64,000 nucleotides of DNA from SYIM01 sp039800205 (GTDB taxonomy: Bacteria > Pseudomonadota > Gammaproteobacteria > Burkholderiales > Burkholderiaceae_E). Position 1 is the first letter of the stretch. Each line of letters starts with the position of its first letter. Below, one piece after another: positions 59,523 to 64,000 of this stretch. Location: assembly GCA_039800205.1 (NCBI GenBank), contig JBDLRB010000049.1, positions 7,432 through 71,431 of the forward strand, written 5' to 3'. A program made the translations under genes and the position numbers. A model generated the notes under the pieces. That model had not been told where the DNA came from. It saw nothing but the letters and a program-made list of their open reading frames with translations, and ran no database searches.

Positions 59523-60164
59523 ATGACACAAACGATCGTTGTCGTGGACTACGGTATGGGCAATCTGCGCTCGGTCGCCAAGGCGCTCGAGCACGTCGCG
59601 CCCGAGGCGCGGGTTCGGGTCTCGGGCGATCCGGAGGTTGTCCGCAGTGCAGATCGGGCGGTGCTGCCGGGCCAGGGCGCCATGCCCGACTGCATGCGGC
59701 ATCTGCGTGAATCGGGTCTCACCGAATCCGTGCTCGAGCTCGCGCGCACCCGGCCCCTCTTCGGGGTCTGTGTCGGTGAGCAGATGCTGTTTGACTGGAG
59801 CGCGGAAGGCGATACCCCGGGGCTTGGGCTTTTCAAGGGACAGGTCGTGCGCTTTGCGCCCGCTGACATGGCTTTGCCGGATGGCCAGCGACTGAAAGTG
59901 CCGCACATGGGCTGGAACGAAGTCCATCCGACCCGCGCGCACCCGGTCTGGGAGGGCGTCCGTCCGGGCGCTCGATTTTATTTCGTACATAGCTATTACG
60001 CTGTGCCGGACCAGGCCGAGGATGTCCTGGCGCAGTCGGATTACGGGGCGCGCTTTACCTGTGCCGTTGCGCGGGATAACATCATCGCGACACAATTTCA
60101 CCCGGAAAAGAGCGCGGCCGATGGTCTGACGCTCTACCGTAATTTCGTGCATTGGCGTCCCTGA
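59523..60164 (+). CDS. hisH: Imidazole glycerol phosphate synthase, glutamine amidotransferase subunit
   Basis: Class I glutaminase of 213 aa that supplies ammonia to HisF. It begins VVVDYGMGNLRSV; the nucleophile Cys is in FGVCVGEQMLFD and the His-Glu pair in TQFHPEKSAADG. The ATG at 59523 is the family start; the longer frame from 59418 overlaps hisB. hisA follows after 93 bases. Confidence 0.95.
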   Translation: MTQTIVVVDYGMGNLRSVAKALEHVAPEARVRVSGDPEVVRSADRAVLPGQGAMPDCMRHLRESGLTESVLELARTRPLFGVCVGEQMLFDWSAEGDTPGLGLFKGQVVRFAPADMALPDGQRLKVPHMGWNEVHPTRAHPVWEGVRPGARFYFVHSYYAVPDQAEDVLAQSDYGARFTCAVARDNIIATQFHPEKSAADGLTLYRNFVHWRP

Positions 60165-60257
60165 TTTCCCATTGACTGACCCGGTTCCCATCGGGTGCGT
60201 CCAGGCGTTCTGTTCAAAACCCGTACCCGACACCAACCTCTTCGCCCAATTGCTCCC

Positions 60258-60998
60258 ATGCTGCTCATCCCCGCTATTGACTTGAAGGACGGTCGCTGTG
60301 TGCGTTTGCGCCAGGGCGACATGGACGACGCCACGGTGTTTTCCGAGGATCCGGCCGAGATGGCCCGGCATTGGCTTGATCTGGGCGCGCGGCGTCTGCA
60401 TCTGGTCGATCTGAATGGCGCAATCGCGGGCCGGCCACGAAACGAATCGGCGATCCGGGCGATTGTCGACGAAATCGCCGGGCGAATCCCGGTCCAGCTC
60501 GGTGGCGGTATCCGCGACCTCGACACGATCGAGCGCTATCTGGACAGTGGTCTGTCCTGGGTGATCATCGGTACGGCGGCCGTCAAGAATCCCGGGTTTC
60601 TGCAGGATGCCTGCACGGCCTTCCCGGGGCAGGTGATTGTTGGACTGGACGCGCGCGACGGCAAGGTTGCCACCGATGGATGGAGCCGCCTGACCAAGCA
60701 CGAGGTCGTCGATCTGGCCCGGAAATTCGAGGATTACGGCATCGAAGGGGTGATCTACACCGATATCGGTCGTGATGGCATGCTCACAGGCGTCAACGTC
60801 GAGGCGACCGTTCGTCTTGCGCAGGCGCTTCATGTGCCGGTCATTGCATCCGGTGGCATGGCCAGCATGGCCGATGTCGAGCGCTTGTGCGCGGTGGAAG
60901 ACGAGGGCATCGAAGGCGCCATTCTGGGTCGGGCGATCTACGAAGGCGCGCTCGATTTCGCAGCCGCGCAGCAGCGTGCCGACGAACTGAACGCTTGA
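60258..60998 (+). CDS. hisA: ProFAR isomerase
   Basis: Phosphoribosylformimino-5-aminoimidazole carboxamide ribotide isomerase, 246 aa, a (beta/alpha)8 barrel. The opening LLIPAIDLKDGRCVRLRQGD, the first phosphate loop VQLGGGIRDLDTI and the second VIASGGMASMADV are clear. The catalytic Asp pair is in AIDLKDG and TDIGRDGML. Its stop shares a base with the hisF start. Confidence 0.96.
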   Translation: MLLIPAIDLKDGRCVRLRQGDMDDATVFSEDPAEMARHWLDLGARRLHLVDLNGAIAGRPRNESAIRAIVDEIAGRIPVQLGGGIRDLDTIERYLDSGLSWVIIGTAAVKNPGFLQDACTAFPGQVIVGLDARDGKVATDGWSRLTKHEVVDLARKFEDYGIEGVIYTDIGRDGMLTGVNVEATVRLAQALHVPVIASGGMASMADVERLCAVEDEGIEGAILGRAIYEGALDFAAAQQRADELNA

Positions 60999-61768
60999 TG
61001 GGCGCAAGCATGCTGGCCAAGCGCGTGATCCCTTGTCTCGATGTGACCGGTGGCCGGGTCGTGAAGGGGGTTCAGTTTGTCGACTTGCGAGACGCTGGCG
61101 ACCCGGTCGAAATCGCCCGCCGGTACGACGAGCAAGGCGCCGATGAGCTGACTTTTCTCGACATCACGGCCTCCAGCGACGAACGCGACATCATTCTGAA
61201 CGTGATTGAGGCGGTGGCCGACCAGGTCTTCATTCCCTTGACCGTGGGCGGCGGGGTTCGGGCGGTGGGGGATGTGCGTCGGCTGCTCAATGCCGGAGCC
61301 GACAAGGTCTCGATCAACTCCGCAGCGCTCGCGGATCCTTCGCTGGTTGCCGACGCAGCCAGCCGTTTCGGGTCCCAATGCATTGTGATCGCCATCGATG
61401 CACGCGGCGACGGACCCGGGCGGTGGCAGGTCTACAGCCACGGGGGGCGCCGACCGACCGGGCGCGACGTCATCGATTGGGCATGCGAAGTCCAGCGACT
61501 GGGCGCCGGCGAGATTCTGCTGACCAGCATGGACCGCGATGGCACGCGCCAGGGCTTTGATCTTGAATTGACGCGTGCGGTCTCGGATGCGGTCTCGATC
61601 CCGGTGATCGCCTCGGGCGGCGTGGGCACGCTTGAACACCTGGCCGAGGGAGTCAGCGTCGGGCGGGCCGATGCGGTGCTGGCCGCCAGCATTTTTCACT
61701 TTGGCGAGTACACGGTTGAGCAGGCCAAACGCGTGATGGCTGATCGCGGCCTGATCGTGCGGCTTTGA
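60998..61768 (+). CDS. hisF: Imidazole glycerol phosphate synthase, cyclase subunit
   Basis: Protein of 256 aa, a barrel homologous to HisA, that makes imidazole glycerol phosphate and AICAR with HisH. LAKRVIPCLDVTGGRVVKGV, LTVGGGVRAVGDV and TSMDRDGTRQGFDLE are the active-site loops. The ATG at 60998 overlaps the hisA stop; a second ATG at 61010 (MLAK) is also possible. Confidence 0.96.
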   Translation: MGASMLAKRVIPCLDVTGGRVVKGVQFVDLRDAGDPVEIARRYDEQGADELTFLDITASSDERDIILNVIEAVADQVFIPLTVGGGVRAVGDVRRLLNAGADKVSINSAALADPSLVADAASRFGSQCIVIAIDARGDGPGRWQVYSHGGRRPTGRDVIDWACEVQRLGAGEILLTSMDRDGTRQGFDLELTRAVSDAVSIPVIASGGVGTLEHLAEGVSVGRADAVLAASIFHFGEYTVEQAKRVMADRGLIVRL

Positions 61769-61771
61769 GCG

Positions 61772-62206
61772 ATGAATTCGACACCGCCTGCCGACCCCGG
61801 CCGACCCGATCCAGCCAGTGATTCCGAGGCCTGGCTCGATGCGGTTCGCTTCGATGAGCGGGGTCTGGTGACCGCCATCGCGCAGGACTATGCCAGTGGT
61901 CGGGTCTTGATGCTTGCCTGGATGAACCGCGAGTCCTTGTCCGAAACGGTGAGGACGGGCCGCGCAGTCTACTGGTCGCGTTCGCGTAACCGCCTCTGGC
62001 GCAAGGGCGAAGCGTCAGGCCATGAGCAAGCGGTTCATTCGATTGCACTCGATTGTGATGGCGATGCGGTGTTGCTCAAGGTCGAGCAACGGGGTGGGAT
62101 CGCGTGCCACACGGGCCGTGCGTCCTGCTTTTTTCTCGAGCTGCATGGCCGTCGCTGGGACGCCATCGAGCCCGTGCTCAAGGATCCGGAGCTGATTTAC
62201 CGATGA
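61772..62206 (+). CDS. hisI: Phosphoribosyl-AMP cyclohydrolase
   Basis: Protein of 144 aa that opens the purine ring of PR-AMP, as a separate protein and not fused to HisE. MLAWMNRESL, the zinc and magnesium ligands in WSRSRNRLWRKGEASGHEQ, DCDGDAVLLKVEQRGGIACHTGRASCFF are all seen. It precedes hisE with an ATGA overlap. Confidence 0.95.
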   Translation: MNSTPPADPGRPDPASDSEAWLDAVRFDERGLVTAIAQDYASGRVLMLAWMNRESLSETVRTGRAVYWSRSRNRLWRKGEASGHEQAVHSIALDCDGDAVLLKVEQRGGIACHTGRASCFFLELHGRRWDAIEPVLKDPELIYR

Positions 62207-62601
62207 CCCCCGAACCTTCTCATGACGCGGTGCTCGAGCGCCTGGCGCAGGTGATTGCCTCCAGGCGTCAGGGCGATCCCGAGCGCTCTTACGTTGCACG
62301 ACTGCTCGCCCGCGCGCCCGACGCGGTCCTCAAGAAGATCGGCGAAGAGGCCACTGAAACGGTCATGGCCGCCAAGGACGGCGATGCCGCCCGGATCGTC
62401 GCCGAAACGGCTGACCTCTGGTTTCACTGTCTCGTCATGCTCGAGCACTATGGTCTGGGGCCTCGCGCGGTGCTGGATGAGCTCGCGCGGCGCGAGGGCC
62501 TGTCCGGCCTCGAGGAAAAGGCCGCGCGCAAAGCGATCGAGCGCGAACGCGAGGACCTGGGCACGGTCGCCGCAACCCCTTCCAATGTGAGGCCTGGATG
62601 A
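62203..62601 (+). CDS. hisE: Phosphoribosyl-ATP pyrophosphatase
   Basis: Protein of 132 aa, the MazG-like enzyme that hydrolyses PR-ATP to PR-AMP. LERLAQVIASRR, SYVARLLARAPDAVLKKIGEEATETVMAAKDGD and ETADLWFHCLVML carry the metal-binding acids. The ATG at 62203 overlaps the hisI stop; the longer frame from 62104 overlaps hisI. Confidence 0.94.
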   Translation: MTPEPSHDAVLERLAQVIASRRQGDPERSYVARLLARAPDAVLKKIGEEATETVMAAKDGDAARIVAETADLWFHCLVMLEHYGLGPRAVLDELARREGLSGLEEKAARKAIEREREDLGTVAATPSNVRPG

Positions 62602-62957
62602 GTACGGATCACGATTGCATTTTCTGCCGCATCGTCCGCGGCGAGATTCCTGCCCGCAAGATTCATGAGGACGAGCACATCCTCGCCTTTCACGACATCA
62701 ACCCCAGCGCGCCGGTTCATTTCCTCATCATCCCGAAGCGGCACATCGCGAACTTCTACGATGTCCGTGATGAAGACTTCGACCTGCTGGGGCACTTGTT
62801 CGGCATGATCGGACCGCTTGCGCGTCGCGAGGGTCTCGATGATGGCTTCAGGGTCATTGTCAATAACGGTCGTGTGGGGCGGCAGGAGGTGTATCATCTT
62901 CACGTCCATGTGCTGGGCGGGCCCGAACCTCTCGGTTCCATGATGGGTCGACGCTGA
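62598..62957 (+). CDS. HIT-family nucleotide hydrolase (HinT-like)
   Basis: Protein of 119 aa of the histidine-triad superfamily. CIFCRIVRGEIPARKIHEDE, HFLIIPKRHIANF and the HIT motif VYHLHVHVLGG, in which the last His is the nucleophile, are present. HinT-type proteins cleave AMP from phosphoramidates. It overlaps the hisE stop by four bases (ATGA), an order seen in other Burkholderiales. Confidence 0.93.
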   Translation: MSTDHDCIFCRIVRGEIPARKIHEDEHILAFHDINPSAPVHFLIIPKRHIANFYDVRDEDFDLLGHLFGMIGPLARREGLDDGFRVIVNNGRVGRQEVYHLHVHVLGGPEPLGSMMGRR

Positions 62958-62980
62958 GCCTTCATTTTCAGGAGTGAGTT

Positions 62981-63235
62981 ATGGGAGCGATGAGCATTTG
63001 GCACTGGCTGATCGTGCTGGTGATCATCATGCTGGTGTTTGGGACCAAGAAACTGCGCAACATCGGGTCGGATCTCGGCGGTGCGGTCAAGGGGTTCAAA
63101 GACGGCATGAAAGAAGGGACCGAAAAGGCTGCGGCCGAAACCCAGGCGGGGACGCAGGCACCCCCTCAGCAGGTGCCTTCGTCTGCGGCAACGGCCAAGA
63201 CCACGATCGATGTCGAAGCCCGCGAAAAGAGCTGA
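62981..63235 (+). CDS. tatA: Sec-independent (twin-arginine) translocase subunit TatA
   Basis: Protein of 84 aa with an N-terminal membrane helix (WHWLIVLVIIMLVFGT) followed by the amphipathic KKLRNIGSDLGGAVKGFKDGM and a disordered polar tail. It forms the pore of the Tat system. AGGAG serves the ATG at 62981; a second ATG at 62990 is possible. Confidence 0.95.
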   Translation: MGAMSIWHWLIVLVIIMLVFGTKKLRNIGSDLGGAVKGFKDGMKEGTEKAAAETQAGTQAPPQQVPSSAATAKTTIDVEAREKS

Positions 63236-63260
63236 CCGGTCGCCCAGCGCTGCCGGGCAG

Positions 63261-63287
63261 CGAGCGGCCCCACCCGGCCGCTCGTTT
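63261..63287 (+). terminator. Hairpin between tatA and tatB
   Basis: A perfect 9-bp stem CGAGCGGCC/GGCCGCTCG (63261-63269 with 63276-63284), a 6-base loop and TTT. It lies 26 bases after tatA. As tatB and tatC follow in the same direction, it probably works as a partial terminator or an mRNA stabiliser that raises tatA over tatBC. Confidence 0.6.
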
Positions 63288-63338
63288 GCTTTCAGGCAGG
63301 CCGTTCTGCTGACTCGATGGTCCTGACGGGGTCGATCG

Positions 63339-63770
63339 ATGTTCGATTTCGGTTTTTCCGAGATGGGCGTGGCCGCTGTAGTGGCCCTGATTGTTCTGGG
63401 GCCCGAGCGCCTGCCTCGGGTGGCTCGTCAGATGGGCCAGTGGATCGGCAAGCTGCAGCGTTACGTCACCGATGTCAAAGCCGATATCAACCGCCAGATG
63501 GACCTCGAGGATCTGCGCAAACTGCAGGGTGAGGTGACGTCGGCGGCGCGCGAAGTCGAGTCCTCGGTCCGTTCGGCCGTGGATGGCGCACAAGCCGAGT
63601 TCGACTCGATCGCGGGGTCGCTGAAGGATGAGGCCGGTGGGCCGGTCGCCTCAACCGACTGGGACCGAATTTACGCCAACCGTCGCACGCGCGAGCGGAT
63701 TCGCGATCGCCGGGTCGAGCGTGACCGCGAGTTGCGCCGCAAGCGCCCCAAGCGCCGCTTTTATCGCTGA
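63339..63770 (+). CDS. tatB: Twin-arginine translocase subunit TatB
   Basis: Protein of 143 aa. The opening MFDFGFSEMGVAAVVALIVL and GPERLPRVARQMGQWIGKLQ are hallmark TatB, followed by a long charged amphipathic tail ending in Arg/Lys. It forms the substrate receptor with TatC. Confidence 0.95.
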   Translation: MFDFGFSEMGVAAVVALIVLGPERLPRVARQMGQWIGKLQRYVTDVKADINRQMDLEDLRKLQGEVTSAAREVESSVRSAVDGAQAEFDSIAGSLKDEAGGPVASTDWDRIYANRRTRERIRDRRVERDRELRRKRPKRRFYR

Positions 63771-63779
63771 GCCCGGACC

Positions 63780-64000
63780 ATGGCCGAAGAAGAAAGTTTC
63801 GTTTCCCATCTGGTCGAACTGCGTGATCGCCTGATCCGGTCCCTGATCGTCGTGTTGCTGATGTTCGGCGCGTGTTTCTATTTTTCGCGCGACATCATGT
63901 GGTTTTTGTCGCTGCCGCTGTACGACGCATTACCGCCGGGTGCGAAACCCGTTTTCCTGGCCGGCGAGGGTGCGTTTTTCACGCTGACCAAGGTGGCGTT
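63780..64000 (+). CDS. tatC: Twin-arginine translocase subunit TatC (3' end outside the window)
   Basis: About 73 residues are visible. The N-terminus has FVSHLVELRDRLIRSL, the conserved TatC start, then the first membrane helix (IVVLLMFGACFYFS) and LPLYDALPPGAKPVFLAGEG, which matches the periplasmic loop. The frame is open to the window edge. The start lies nine bases after tatB. Confidence 0.93.
   Translation, partial: MAEEESFVSHLVELRDRLIRSLIVVLLMFGACFYFSRDIMWFLSLPLYDALPPGAKPVFLAGEGAFFTLTKVA

Overview
The window is high-G+C DNA (sampled host lines 65-70 %) with gene orders typical of the betaproteobacterial order Burkholderiales: surf1-ctaA-ctaB-sco, rpoH/ftsY, coaD-ferredoxin, ppx/ppk, ychF...pth-rplY-prs-tRNA-Gln-ispE-lolB, rapZ-hprK-ptsN...rpoN-lptB-lptA-lptC-kdsC-kdsD, mlaFEDACB-ibaG-murA-his-hinT-tatABC. 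I cannot name a genus. The cell is Gram-negative (Lpt, Mla, Lol, Kdo genes), respires with a haem-A oxidase, makes its own histidine and stores polyphosphate. Coding density is very high and no gene-free stretch exceeds 300 bases.

Layout. 0-4 kb: end of the cytochrome oxidase assembly operon. 4-7 kb, minus strand: a DMT exporter, rpoH with a strong terminator and a CIRCE operator laid over its promoter, and ftsY. 7-16 kb: an M16 protease pair, rsmD, coaD, ferredoxin, sixA, divergent ppx/ppk with a Pho box, and a SIMPL protein. 16.4-23.7 kb: a catabolic operon with a DapA-family lyase, D-hydantoinase, D-carbamoylase, a four-gene polar amino acid ABC importer and a hydantoin racemase. Together these could import and convert both isomers of 5-substituted hydantoins to D-amino acids. 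23.7-26.8 kb: ogt, an orphan Bug/TctC binding protein and an FAD flavoprotein.

26.85-27.98 kb is the most unusual part. A low-G+C HEPN/MNT toxin-antitoxin pair sits in a 1.1-kb insert bounded by two exact 18-bp direct repeats. One repeat is the last five codons plus stop of ychF. The insert looks like a minimal genomic islet integrated at the 3' end of ychF, with no integrase of its own.

28-46.6 kb, mostly minus strand, is a housekeeping block: translation factors, PRPP synthase, tRNA-Gln, IspE, LolB, DNA glycosylases on the plus strand, the PtsN/HprK/RapZ regulators, RpoN, lipopolysaccharide export and Kdo synthesis. The hpf gene usually found between rpoN and ptsN is missing. 46.6-64 kb, plus strand: a Kef-type antiporter, the Mla lipid-transport operon (with an MlaA that lacks a lipobox), an ABC-2 exporter, ibaG, murA, and a complete his run from hisG to hisE in which hisD and hisC are fused into one 811-residue protein, then hinT and tatA, tatB and a truncated tatC at the window edge.
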